Shown piece by piece: positions 9,944 through 21,348 of a DNA stretch of 32,398 nt. The notes under the pieces are model-generated. The model saw only the letters and a program-made list of their open reading frames with translations, made no database searches and was not told the origin of the DNA. The first letter of the stretch is position 1; each line of letters starts with the position of its first letter. Position numbers and translations under genes: made by a program. Origin of the DNA: Haplosporangium gracile (lineage: Eukaryota; Mortierellomycota; Mortierellomycetes; Mortierellales; Mortierellaceae); assembly GCA_015499985.1 (NCBI GenBank), contig JAAAUF010000462.1, forward strand, positions 1 to 32,398, written 5' to 3'.

Positions 9944-12900
9944 TTACTTTCTACCCACCTCTTGACCAGGAACACTGTTGCCAATATTAGAGGACTTGTT
10001 ACCGTTCTTCCACCACATCCAGTTCCACTTGCTCCCCGATGACTTCGATCCTCTACCCGCTAAACGCGCCCCCGTACCGAGATGAGTCTGCTTCGAGTGA
10101 AGGGGTAGTGACGCAGTCGAGACTGAGGATGGCAAGAAGCTCGACAGCATGGCCGGGAGTGATACTGTCGACGAGTTTGTAGCTTCTTGTGCTCTTGGGA
10201 GACTCTCGCTATAGCTTCGGTGCTCTGGCTTATCTTTATCGTATCCGAGGAGACGCTTGAGGGGATGATGTTGGGCCGATTGTGGCTGTGATGGACGAAG
10301 GAGCGAGGAACTTGATGCTGAAGCTGAAGTGGCAGTCTTGAGATGTTGATGTAGGGTCTGGAAGGGATTGTCATCCTCATCGCTAGAGCTGTTCTCCTGG
10401 TCAACTCCTTGTGGTCTCGAACGTGGTGGAGGAGGTGGAGGTAGAAGGGTTGCCCTGTTCCTGAGATGAGCTGGGAGGAGGTCTCTGAAACTGAAAGTCA
10501 CATTCGGCAGGGACGTAGATAGGTGCGCTGGAGGAGAACTTGACACGCACCGAAGATCGTCCATTCCATCTTCATCCTCGCCACCATCGCTTTCACCGAC
10601 GTTGTCCTGCTCTTCAAGGCACACATTAGTCTTGGTAATCGAGGCCAAGCCGTCCTTGTCTTCATGCTCAGCCTTCTCGAGGTGACTGAGATCAAAATGA
10701 AAACTGACATAGCTCGACGATTTTCCACCATGCTTTTTGGAATGTGCTTGAAACGGCTCAAAAAACGTGGCGTTCTCTTTGCTGTAAGGCCCAGTACTGT
10801 GAACCGGGGAAGGCGCGGGTACGAGGGGCCGGGATCGGCCAATAGACGGAAAATCTGCATTGAAACTGGTAATAAGGTTGACATCTCCTTGACTCGAATT
10901 CGCTGAAGCACCAGCAACGTGTGGGCGGACAACTATTTCAGCATGTGCATTCACCACCGAGACTTGGGCACCTCCGTGTAGACTGAGATTAGGTGTCGAC
11001 TTTGAGGCTTGGCGGATTCTAGCGATGGTTGGCATGGATTGAGCTAAGTGTTTGTTGGAAGTAATCGCCTTTGTAGAAGGGACAGGCTGAACAAGGCAAG
11101 GTGTCGAGGGCGACATCGGGTACAAGTACAACTGGCCAGTGCAAGCGCGTCTCTGCTCAGAGTCATGGTGCGATAAGGAGAGCGGTCGTCTTTTGAGTCC
11201 ATAGACAGCTTGGCGTTTCGCCTGCTGAAAACCCAAGTTGCACTCCGAGAGTGCTGGACTTGCCGGTAAAGGTACATCCGCTGCAGTATGCCGCTTTACA
11301 GCGCATCGAACGATAGACGCCGGCTCCTTCCGGTTCCTGCGCCGAGTCGTTGTCAGTGGAAGTCCATGATTTAGTACTGGTACTTGAGGATGCATAGACG
11401 GCAACGACGTGTCGGATTGAGATTGTTGCTGTGACTCTCGTGACAAAGGTGCATTGAGCTTAGCAAGACTCTGAACCGAGTCAGTCCGGGACCTCGATTT
11501 CTTGATGGACGCGACAAACGAACGGATCGATGCAACTGTAGACATGCCCGAGATCCTGTTTGATCTCTTTTTCTCCTTGATAAGACCAGCAGATGTTTCG
11601 CCGTTCAACTGAGCTGCTGGAAGGCTGGGCAGCATTTTATGGAAAAGGCAGGATCCTGAAAGCTGCTTATTGTCACAGGTACAACCAGTCTGACATAACA
11701 CAAAGGGCTCTTTGCAGTCGTTAGGCTGACCATCTGAGAGGAGTGCGGGTGTTGATTGAGAGTGAGAGAGGGTTGACATTGGATATTGGCGACCGGGATT
11801 GAAGAAATGAGGGAAGGGTCGGGCGTTCGGCGACTTTGCTGAACTGTTGGTGACAAGGTTGGTCAGTAATGGAGGTGGGTGAACACACGCAATATGACTA
11901 GCTTGACTGTGCTGTTTAGTTGTGGTGGAGTTAAGGAGGGTAGGGGATGATTGAGTGGTTGTCAAGGAAAAAGAGCTGGCATTGGAGTAGCTCCTGAAGC
12001 GTGAAGAGCTCCTGATACCGAGGACCGTGGACGATATAGACGCAAGAACGGAGCCAGATTGTCGTTTGTTGATATTGCTGGTAGCCGTTGTTGAGTAAGA
12101 GCCATGGTGATCGATTTGGCTGTCGCTCTGTGCCATCGATTGATGAGTGTATGGCGACGACCTTTTCTTGAAGAACGGAAGTGCGCGAGGTGCCATGGGT
12201 GGTCGAGAGGCTGCACTGTGTGGTGAGGGCTTTGATGTGAGCGGAGGTAATGAAGGGGAATGAACGACGGGAAAGGCGGTTGGGTTCGCCTTGAAGCCAA
12301 CGCTTTCAACCAAGTTGCGCACACCACTACCTGTCATGTGGACGCGTTGCTTTTTTTGATGCCTATTGTCAGCAGTCAAGTTGGGGGTATGCTCATTGTC
12401 TAATTTTTCACACATCGCATTGCCTTCGCGGCCTATTGTGATGTTTTCCCTCGTGCCAGCAAAAAAAGACGTCTGCAGGCGAGAGGAAATGGCCGGTGTA
12501 TTCGTGTACGTCTCCAATAACGATGAATGAGATCTTGTGGATGAAGTAGCAGACCGAGGAAAGAGGGAAGCTATTGTTGATAGTGTGGAGGAAATAGGTG
12601 GCGAACAAGGATGTGGACTGGCAGTCGTTTTTGATGGATAGGCAACAACAGTAGCAGCTGGCTCGCTTGGAGTGTTGGAACGAATGGCTGTTAAACCATG
12701 TTGTTGGTGAGCACCTTCTGGCTCACCGAGGGTGAGAATAGATGGTGCTGTCGAGGGTAGTAGCGGCTTGAAACTTGGAGATTGCAATGTCTCTATGGTG
12801 CAACGATATTTTTTTAGCGGTCGAAACAAATGGCACAAGGGGGAATACAAGTACATGAGTAGTTCATTCATTCCAACCAAAGAAGACTGCATAGCAGCTT

Positions 12901-13358
12901 ATAATATTGTCCTTGTTCGATTCGATTGTGCAGTTATCGTGCGTTTTGGGCTTACCTTGAGGCTCATGACAGTTAGGGGTTGGAAATACATATTTCAGTT
13001 CCTCCTCCGGTTGGATCGTGGCCTCCGATGTCAAATTCATCGTTTGTGCAAGGATTTCCAGTTTATCGATAGCTTCAAGGATGGGCGAGTATTTTGTGGC
13101 CGTAACAGGAGTAGGGTGGATCAATTCGGGGTGAGCCATCCGGAGAGCAAGACCATCATTCAATCGTTCAGCCCTCTTCCCTCGTTTGTCAACTTTTAAG
13201 ATTGAATCTGAAGACTCAGTTTGTGCTGAAACGCCAGGAGATTTGTTGTTTGTCGCTGCCGTTTCTTTTGTTGGTAATTTGTGCTTGGGCCCTTGTAGTT
13301 GCTGTTCGTCAAGAAGAATTATTTGTCGTTCCAGTTGATTTCCAAGCAGAGGATTCAT
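9944..13358 (-). CDS. Large serine-rich protein of unknown function with a Trp-rich C-terminus
   Basis: Two exons, 13358-12956 and 12792-9944, joined by a 163-bp GTAAGC/TAG intron in phase 1, give 1,083 residues. I do not recognise a family. Residues 1-134 include a fairly regular stretch around KYSPILEAIDKLEILAQTMN that could form a helix. Most of the rest is disordered: Ser/Pro/Thr/His-rich with many basic-plus-Ser sites (KRQSGS, KKRSNRIS, KKSRSRTDS) of the type kinases phosphorylate. A lone cysteine cluster, CQTGCTCDNKQLSGSC, sits near residue 500. A Pro/Arg stretch (LLPPPPPPRSRPQG) and acidic patches (GEDEDGMDD, SSSDEDDN) lie in the C-terminal third. The last 35 residues contain KWNWMWWKNGNK, a possible membrane or protein contact. 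The ATG is the first after an in-frame stop. A low-complexity regulatory or cytoskeletal protein is possible. The long open frame makes the gene convincing; function unknown. Confidence 0.85.
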
Positions 13359-14114
13359 TATGTTGTTATTGTTTCAATTGTCGGAGGATATATACTGTAG
13401 CGTCGGGCTTATCAAGAGGTTGAGAGTTCGTTGGCGATGATTTGGGAGTATGGATGGTAGGAGTGAGGTGAGACTGACCCAGGGTCTAATAGGTCGAGAG
13501 AATGTTGTAGAAAAGAGATTGTTTATTGCTAGGAGAGTGTGTTTTACGAGGCAGAAGGGGTGTATGCAGGAACAAGATGTGTGAAAAACAGCGAGAAGGG
13601 AGAAAGGGAAAGTAGAGTGAAGGGAGGGAAGTGAGGGAAGTGAGAAGAAGCAGGGAAAGAGGAGACAAAGAGATAATGAGGAAGGAAACGGACGTGGATA
13701 AAAAGACAAGACAAAGAGAAAAAGAAAGAGAGAGAAGAGAACGCCTTTTATTTCGCGATCGCAAGAAATCTCACCATTGAAAATGTTGTGGTTACCATGT
13801 CGCTTCGTTGTTTCCATGTCGCCTCTTTGTAGTGTTATGGCCTGAGCCACTTTTACCACACACACACGCACCACGAACGTCGTCATAGGCAAGCATGACA
13901 AAGAAGCACTACCAATCAACAGCATGCCGTAACCGTGTGTCGTATGTTACCTCGCCTATCATCGTGCTTGCCGTCAAAACCTTGATCAATTCTCAGGTAC
14001 GACCAGCAGTGGCGCGTCTTTTTGTCTCAGCAGTCACTCTCGCCCCTTAGCCCCTTATTTATTTGCGTGAACAAAACACTTTGTACTTGCACAACAACAA
14101 AAACCATCATCCCC
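13359..14114. promoter_or_regulatory. Divergent promoter region with long pyrimidine leader
   Basis: These 756 bases lie between the start codons of the serine-rich gene (minus) and the SANT gene (plus). About 13560-13745 is strongly purine-rich on the plus strand, meaning CT-rich on the transcribed minus strand, and looks like a 5' leader or core promoter of the serine-rich gene. A short (CA)n run occurs at about 13858-13867. The last 30 bases before 14115 are CAACAA-rich, as in other leaders here. No gene is supported within it. Confidence 0.5.
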
Positions 14115-16293
14115 ATGGGTCGATTGACAAGGAGCGCAGGAAGCGCGTTGTCCGACACAATGTCAGTCGCAGGCACCAACACTTTACCATCAGCGCCCCA
14201 GGAGTCTACACCAACACAACAACCACCCAAACGATCATCTCGCCGCCTCGCCATCAACAATAACCATGCCCCTCCTTCCATCGACTCGCCTTCCCATACT
14301 TCGAAACCGGCAAAGTCTGACACAGAGCGGGTTTATGTCGTCACCACTGCAACAGAACCCTCTGCACGTAGAAGGGGGCGAACCAGTGTGACAAGCGCCA
14401 CTCAGAAGGATGTGGAGGACGCCCTGATTGGAGGAGCCCTGAGTGAGAAAGAGAATAGACCCCCCATTACTTCTCAGCAAACACGCAACAGTAGAAGCAA
14501 GAGCAAAAACATCGACAGGGAGAGCACGAGTATAATCTCGGAAGATATTACAGAGACGGTCAAGTCAGGGGAGAAACTGGAATTAGGATTAATCCTCATC
14601 ACCCAAATCGATAACCAGCCTTCGATCGAACCTGTCACCGAGACGACCATTACCACCATACCAGCTGAAGGGTTGCTTATCTACGCCTCGCAAGGAAAGG
14701 AACAGGATCAACAGCAGCAGCAACAACAAGTGGTAGAAGACTCCAGTGCATCACCTGCGGTTTTTCAGAAGAAGCACAAATGGGCACGCCGCACAAAAGT
14801 GGTGGAACTAGACGATGAAACCACTATTGTGCCAACCAGTATGGCGAACGAGGAAGACGATGAGGAGAATAACACGTCGTCTGACGGTGACGATTCAGAT
14901 GGAGAATATGGCAAAACCCGCAAACGGACCAAAGTCGAGAAATCTATACCTTTGTTCAAGCGTACGCCTGAGTCAGAACTGTCAGAATATGGTAAGTTGA
15001 GCCTACTCTTCAGTTCAAACAACCCATCATTTTGAAAATATTGCTGCGAGCTTTGTCACTAAGCGCCAATCCACTGCACCCGCTCCTCTATCATCTGTGA
15101 ATGTAGAAAGACAACGCCTGGAAAATATTCGTCGGAATCAGGAGATGCTCATGTCCCTAGAACTACCAACCGCTGTGACCCAGTTGCAAATCGCTACAAT
15201 GGAAGGAAAGCCATTGCAGTTGACGGGCTCTTCAAATGATGACCTGTTCAAAGACACCCCAGCGCCTGTCAGGATAAGCAAGCAAAGAGAATGGAAAAGT
15301 ATGAGATAGAACAGCACATCGTTGTTGTCATATTTTAGTTGGGGCAGTACGTCGTGAAATACTCTCTGTTTTGGATATTGACATCGAATAACCTCCACCC
15401 TTGTTACATCGTAGCCGCTCCCAAAATTGTAAAGTCTATCAGAGTCTCCAACCGTATCCGTGGCGTGGCGGTGACTCCAACCTTGATTGGCGAGAACGAC
15501 AAGATTGAGCACGGATCGTCATCTTACAACGACCAATGCGACAGCAACAACCAGGGAGCTGACACGGACAACATCGACGACGCAGGAGGTGACGACGAAG
15601 ACATGGCCAATTTGATGTCAGGAGATCTCTTTTTCGACAAGGCGACGCGGGAGCGCGCCATCCGTGTGGACGGTCATTATCGTGGTTGGCTCGACCCTGG
15701 AGTCATTGAAAGGTACGGATTTGCGAAGAGCGCAAAGGATGCTTGGGAAGCAAACGGCGGTGGCAGCTTTTCATTCAAAGATCCTCGCGGATTGCAAGCG
15801 GACTCTGTAGGAACATCGAGGTCCAAGACTACCAAGCGGCCGAAACATGAGGCTAAGATGGTCGCCAAGGGTCTATTCAAGAAGAACCCCAACGCGTTTT
15901 TTTATCGACACAACGAACCTGGTCAGGTAATAATATATCAACACTGTCGCCTTCGAGATGGCCCATCGGAGTGTAAAGCGGCGACGCTAGAACATTGTTT
16001 TTGACCATATGGCACACACTTCATGTTTATGGCAACGTATGACATAGGAGCAATGGACGGGCGACTGGACAGCCGAAGAGCAGGAAATCTTCCTTAAGGT
16101 GGCAGCAGAACACGGATGTGGCGACAAGTGGGGTCTCTTTGCCAGTCATATCCCTCACAGGGTCGGCTATCAGTGCAGCAACTTCTACCGCCAAGTGGTC
16201 CTCCCGGAAGGCTCGGTATTTGACCCCAACTATGAATACACTTCAAGAGGAAAGCCCATCTATTGCGGAAAACACAATCAGTGGCGAAAATAA
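14115..16293 (+). CDS. SANT/Myb-like domain nuclear protein
   Basis: Four exons fit: 14115-14991, 15107-15298, 15415-15926 and 16048-16293, giving 608 residues. The N-terminal half is disordered and charged, with basic clusters such as KRSSRR and KRTKVEK (probable nuclear signals), a Q7 tract (KEQDQQQQQQQVV) and acidic Ser/Asp runs. Exon 2 gives ERQRLENIRRNQEML, a coiled helix typical of this fungal class. Exon 4 holds one SANT/Myb-like domain (residues about 530-580), starting WTAEEQEIFLKVAAEHG and ending GYQCSNFYRQVV, with tryptophans at the expected helix positions. A short YTSRGKPIYCGKHNQWRK tail follows. Such domains bind DNA or histone tails; the partner here is unknown. The ATG at 14115 follows an A/C-rich leader and is the first in frame. 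I considered TFIIIB subunit B'' and could not support it. A chromatin or transcription role is inferred. Confidence 0.82.
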
Positions 16294-16529
16294 GTAGCAC
16301 GCACGCGCATATAACTTGCCATCTTATTACCTGTACATATATCATACTTTTTTCTGCAGACATAAAATATTTTATGATTATGTAATGTGAGGATCAAAAA
16401 TGATCTCGTGTATTCTTTGTGAGCGCAGCGGGCAAGCGCATCTAAAATAGAGGTGCGTGTGTGTATGTATGTGTATGGGTGCGAAAAAGAAAAACTGTCT
16501 AAGGTACAAGGGTAATGCAAAAGAAAAAT

Positions 16530-16535
16530 AATAAA
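16530..16535 (+). terminator. Candidate poly(A) signal of the SANT gene
   Basis: AATAAA lies 237 bases past the SANT stop and 29 bases before the end of the convergent TypA frame. It is the only canonical signal in the 270-base gap, so the 3' ends of the two genes probably meet or overlap. Confidence 0.4.
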
Positions 16536-16563
16536 CAAATAATGAATCAAACGCTAAGGTGGT

Positions 16564-19106
16564 TTAGTCCCTGTTGTGGCGCAAGTTTTGACGACGCTTG
16601 CTGGCGTCCAATTCACGCTTGCGGATTCTGAGCGAGGACTGAGTGATTTCCAGGACCTCGTCCTCTGCAATGTACGAGATCATCGACTCTAAACTCATCT
16701 CGACAGGAGGACGTAAGACAATGTTCTCGTCCTTGGCGACGGTACGGATGTTGGTAACCTGCTTGGCACGGGTAGGGTTGACCTCCAAATCACCAGTACG
16801 GGAGGATTCTCCAATGACCATTCCTGCATAGACCTTCTCACCGGCACGGATGAACAGCTTTCCACGCGGTTCGATCAAGTTGAGAGCATACGAGGTTGCA
16901 GCTCCAATCGATCCCATGGCGACCAAACTTCCCTTGCGGGTTCTCTCGAGACCGCCCTTGAAGGGAGAGTATCCCAAGAATGTGTGGTTCAGGGTACCGT
17001 CCCCACTAGTGTCGTTCTTGAACTCTGCGGAGTATCCCAACAACCCACGAGTAGGGCACTCAAAGACGATCCTAGTCTTGTCGCCGTTCTCTTCGAACGA
17101 CTTCATCTCGGCCTTGCGCTTGCTCAACTTTTCAATGATCGTTCCCGTGTACTGGTTTCCAACGTCGATTGTAACCTCCTCAATGGGCTCCAGACGCTGC
17201 CCCTTTTCCTCCTTGAAGACCACACGAGGTGGCGACACACTGAGCTCAAATCCCTCACGACGCATGGTCTCGATCAACACTCCCAGCTGCAACTCTCCGC
17301 GTCCACGGACTTCAAAGGCCTCCTTGTTCTCAGACTCAATGACCTGCAGGGCGACGTTGGTCTCGGCCTCCTTCATCAAACGCTCACGGATCATGTTGGA
17401 AGTCAAGTTCTTACCCTCCTCTCCTGCGTAGGGTGAGTCATTGACAGCGAACTTCATGGCGATGGTTGGGGGATCAATAGGATTGGACTAGGGATAAAGA
17501 AAGAGAAAAAGGGTTAGCAACCATCCATGGCAATTGTTCTCGCTGTGTTTGCAGCGAATGCAAAACATCCACTTACGGGAAGAGGCTCGGTGACGGTCAA
17601 GTCACAGAGGGTCGAGTTGACAGTGGCATTGGCGACACCGGTGACGGTGACAATATCTCCCGCTCCAGCTTCGGTGACGGGAATCATCTCCAATCCGCGA
17701 CGGACAAAGATCTTGGTGACACGCCCGGACTCTGTCTGCTTGCCATCGGGACTCAAGGCCTGCATTTTGTCACCGATCTTCAGGGTGCCTCCAGCGATCT
17801 TGCCCAAGAAGCACTTGCCGAGGTAAGGGTTGCTGTCGATTTGGGTGACCAGCATCTTGAAGACATCCGAACGATCGACCTTGGGGTAGGGAACATGGTC
17901 GACGATCAGATCAAAGAGAGGCTTCATGTTTTCCCGAGGTTCATCCATGCCGCGAGTAGCCCATCCCTCCTTAGCAGAAGCGTAGACAATAGGGTAATCC
18001 ATCTGCTCGTCCGTTGCGCCTAAAGATCCGAACAAATCCAGCAAGAGTCCATCAACCTCGTCCACACGGGAAGTAGGGCGATCAACCTTGTTGAGAACGA
18101 CCAAGGGACGAAGACCGAGCGAAAGGGCCTTGTTCAAGACAAACTTGGTCTGGGTCATTGGTCCCTCACTGGCGTCTACAATAGATTCAATTAAAGAAAG
18201 AACGTGCGGATTTATATAAGGATGGGCGGCGATCCATATGTATCAAAAGCATAAATGAAAGAGTGACGTCCTTGAATTAGAGACTTACCGACAATCAAGG
18301 CAACTCCGTCGACCATGGACAAGATACGCTCGACTTCACCACCGAAATCAGCGTGCCCAGGAGTATCTATGAGCAAAAATAAACCAAAAAAAAAAATGGT
18401 TAGGTATTCGCTGACAAGTCACTCCTCAAAGTCGATATCCGTACTTCTGAGATATAAGTCGCTACCTACCGACAATGTTGATCTTCATGACCTTGGAATC
18501 AGAGGTGGTGTAGGCGACCGAGGTGACCTTGGACAGAATAGTGATTCCACGCTCTTTCTCCAATGTGTTTGAGTCCATGACGCGGGTCGATCCGAGAGCC
18601 TCTCCAGACTGAGCCAATAGCTTGTCCACCAACGACGTTTTTCCGTGATCGACGTGAGCTAAACATAGAAGAAACAAGGGAGCTTATTAGGGTCGGCGGA
18701 CCAAATGTACAATGAAAAACAGCATTATTGCGATGGAAAATGCTTTCTTTCATTGTTATCAGATCGAGATGTGATTGGGACATTGAGTCTTACCAATGAT
18801 GGCAATGTTGCGAATGTTCTCGACGGGCATCATATCTTCGACAGTCAAGGCAGGGGTTGAGTTTTCCTCCTGAACAGCCTCAGCAGAATAGCAGCGACGG
18901 AGAAACTGCGATCCGGTGGCGGGCTTTGCCCAAGGCTGTGATTTGGCCATGAGCATCCCCAGACGCTGTGCCTGTGACCTAGCAGGACCCATGGCGGAGG
19001 CGGTTCTCAGGAAGGGACGAGCAGGGGTTGCGAGGGATGAGAGGGTCCTGGGCAGAGCCAGCTTTGAGGAGTTGGTGGCCCTGAGGGAGGGTCGAAACAT
19101 GAACAT
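16564..19106 (-). CDS. typA: TypA/BipA family translational GTPase, predicted mitochondrial
   Basis: TypA/BipA is an EF-G-like GTPase that binds ribosomes and aids subunit assembly under stress in bacteria and organelles. Five exons fit: 19106-18794, 18658-18470, 18366-18289, 18175-17577 and 17487-16564, giving 700 residues, about 90 more than bacterial TypA. The extra length is N-terminal: about 73 residues rich in Arg, Ser, Ala and Leu with almost no acid, ending [10 protein letters not shown], a classic R-3 matrix protease site. G motifs are complete: AHVDHGKT (105-112), ERGITI, DTPGH (168-172), NKVDR (222-226) and SAKEG. The C-terminal half keeps domain III/V blocks [28 protein letters not shown] and the TypA-specific [10 protein letters not shown] near the end. 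Four introns with host signals show that this is a nuclear gene, not bacterial contamination. ATG 19106 is the first of two close in-frame starts. Divergent from the proteasome gene. Confidence 0.96.
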
Positions 19107-19639
19107 TGTTGTAAGGAGACAATGCAATGGTTGTCAAGAGAAGTAGGGGTGGGTGGGATGGAGAGGATGAAAGGAGAAGGAGCAGGAGAAAAAAAAAAAA
19201 AAAAGAAAACAAAAGACAAAAAAGGCACAGAAAACTTTCTTTTTTCGGAAATTGCCGCATTCGCCACTTTCCGATCTGGGGGAAGGCGATAGCATCTGCG
19301 ATCATATTTACCTTCCTATGCATCATCACTGTGACTGCCATTATAATTTGAGAGATTGAGAAGGAGGTGATGAGGTGGACGTCTACGCACGCAGTACACA
19401 CATACAGGGCAGACGGACAGTCTGGCAGGCAAGTCAGGACCAAATCGACCTTGCACTCGAGGCACGCACGCTACGAAAGAAAATGGGAGGAGGAAATTCA
19501 TGTTCAGGGAGCGTGTGTCTTTATCCTTCCTTCTTTTTCCTCTTTCGTTTTTGCATCGCTCTCCTTCTCTCATTTCTCCCTTCATTTACTCAAACACACT
19601 ACGCCCACACTCACATATATACACATATAACACAAAGCA
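19107..19639. promoter_or_regulatory. Divergent promoter of TypA and proteasome beta-2
   Basis: This 533-base interval separates the two start codons. It holds an A16 run (19189-19204) inside a purine-rich stretch on the TypA side, which is a T-rich tract on the TypA strand. On the proteasome side a pyrimidine-rich segment (about 19528-19585) passes into an ACACAT-rich leader. I searched for a proteasome-type GGTGGCAAA box and did not find one. Confidence 0.5.
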
Positions 19640-20965
19640 ATGACCTCGAGACTGCAGCAGACAAAGGGCGGTTTCAACTTTGACAACCATGTCCGGTAAG
19701 CTGCTTTGACATACCTCGCGCGTCTGCGCGTTGCAGCAGTTGTAGTAACACCCAAAGACGCGTCACTTTCCTTGACCTCGACCTTCACACATAAGCACTA
19801 CCTAACCCCTATGCTCACTCCATGTTAATGACAATAGTAACACAATGATGGAAGGCAGGGGCATGGGCATCCCCAAAGCGACAAAGACAGGAACAACCAT
19901 CGTCGGACTGATTTACAAGGACGGTCTTGTCCTCGGTGCCGATACTCGTGCCACCGCCGGACCTATTGTCGCCGACAAGAACTGTGAAAAGATCCACTAC
20001 CTGGCCCCTAACATGTACTGCTGCGGTGCCGGAACAGCCGCTGATACAGAGATGACAACAGCCTTGATCAGCAGTCAGTTGGAGCTCCACCGCCTCAGCA
20101 CAGGACGCCAGGCACGCGTTGTCACTGCCATGACCATGCTGAAGCAGATGCTCTTCAAGTACGTCGTCCTCCTCCTGGGACAGAATCTCATTGCTTTTCA
20201 TGCTCTTATCTGACATGGTTTTGTGAACAATTCAAATCTCACCATTGATGATTTGGTCTTTCGAAACAATTTTTCATAGGTACCAGGGCCAGATTGGAGC
20301 AGCTTTGATTCTTGGAGGCGTCGATATCAACGGACCTCACCTGTACACGATCTACCCTCACGGAAGCACGGATAAGCTGCCATATGTCACCATGGGCTCG
20401 GGATCTCTTGCCGCCATGAGTGTTTTTGAAAGCCGCTACAAGCCTGACTTGTCGGTAAGTCTACGGATGAAGAAGAAGGGGAGACGTTAAGATGACACAA
20501 TCGCGGTATCACAGTATTCTCAGATTGCGTGGATGCTAATTGGACACATTCTCCTTGATTTGATGCTATGTCATAGCGCGAAGAGGGAATCTCGCTTGTT
20601 CAGGAGGCCATTGAGGCGGGTATCTTCAACGATTTAGGATCTGGTTCCAATGTCGATATCGTCGTCATTAACAGTGAAAAGGTCGAGGTGCTCCGCAACT
20701 ACGCCAAGCCTAACGAGCGTGGTGTTAAGGAAGCAAGGTACAACATTTACTATTTAGTAATAATACTGAAATATATGTCTTGGTCGCGTCCCAGTTGTTT
20801 TTGTTTTCGCAATCTAACACGGTTCTTTGTGTTGAACTGTGTTGTCTTATTAGCTACAAGTTCCAGAAAGGAACCACAGAGATTGTCAAGACGTCGATCC
20901 GCGACCTCGTGGATATCAAGGAAGCTGTCAACATCCACACACCTGAGGCCATGGACATTTCATAG
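19640..20965 (+). CDS. PUP1: 20S proteasome subunit beta-2 (trypsin-like, Pup1/PSMB7)
   Basis: This catalytic subunit cleaves after basic residues inside the 20S core. Five exons fit: 19640-19695, 19838-20158, 20280-20454, 20577-20737 and 20854-20965, giving 274 residues, close to the human length. The propeptide is 37 residues; [11 protein letters not shown] sets the mature N-terminal threonine at residue 38. Counting from that Thr1, Asp17 ([10 protein letters not shown]) and Lys33 (KNCEKI) fall exactly where the active site needs them. [15 protein letters not shown] and the C-terminal extension [19 protein letters not shown] are typical of beta-2, whose C-terminal arm wraps beta-3. All donors are GTA and all acceptors TAG. 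Expression is expected to be constitutive; no special element is visible. Confidence 0.98.
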
Positions 20966-21348
20966 ATCGATGACTGAGTCAGTCGGATCCGTTGACTCCG
21001 TTAAGACTTTTCCTGCGCTCTAAACCGTGTCTGCATCACAGACCGCTACCATTCTCAATGGCTGAATAAACAGCAAAACTGAAGTTCAAATTGATGCGGT
21101 TCGGCATCTGTATATTAAGTGTTTCTCCGATACCTCATCGTAATGTCGCGCAATGATCAGCAACTCGTTCTTTGAATTTCTTTCGAACGCGAAGCGACTG
21201 GTGTAAGCGCGCCCAAAATTTGAAACTTTTGAGCTAAGCCACTGTTCCCTGTGAACTATTATGCTTGCCCAGGCCACTTGCCCACTTGCCCAAAGACACA
21301 CACAAAGCAACCTCGCCCAGGCCAGACCCTCGTCCTTTTACGAACATC
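20966..21348. other. Intergenic region: proteasome 3' end and NPRL3 promoter
   Basis: AATAAA at 21065-21070 is the likely poly(A) signal of the proteasome gene, 100 bases past its stop. The rest (about 21090-21348) must hold the NPRL3 promoter and leader; its last 90 bases are C/A-rich. No RNA gene is recognised. Confidence 0.6.

Noticed and set aside
13374..13925. 183-codon minus frame rich in Phe, Leu and Ser resembling a membrane protein
   Set aside because: It arises from the CT-rich leader region upstream of the serine-rich gene. Hydrophobicity follows from base composition alone.
14115..16293. SANT protein as TFIIIB subunit BDP1
   Set aside because: Only the generic SANT fold matches. 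The flanking conserved region expected for BDP1 was not recognised, so no symbol is given.
16850..17431. 193-codon plus frame
   Set aside because: It is the antisense shadow of the strongly conserved TypA exon 5.
16564..19106. TypA gene as bacterial endosymbiont contamination
   Set aside because: Four spliceosomal introns with the same signals as the neighbours, and a mitochondrial-type presequence, show a nuclear gene.
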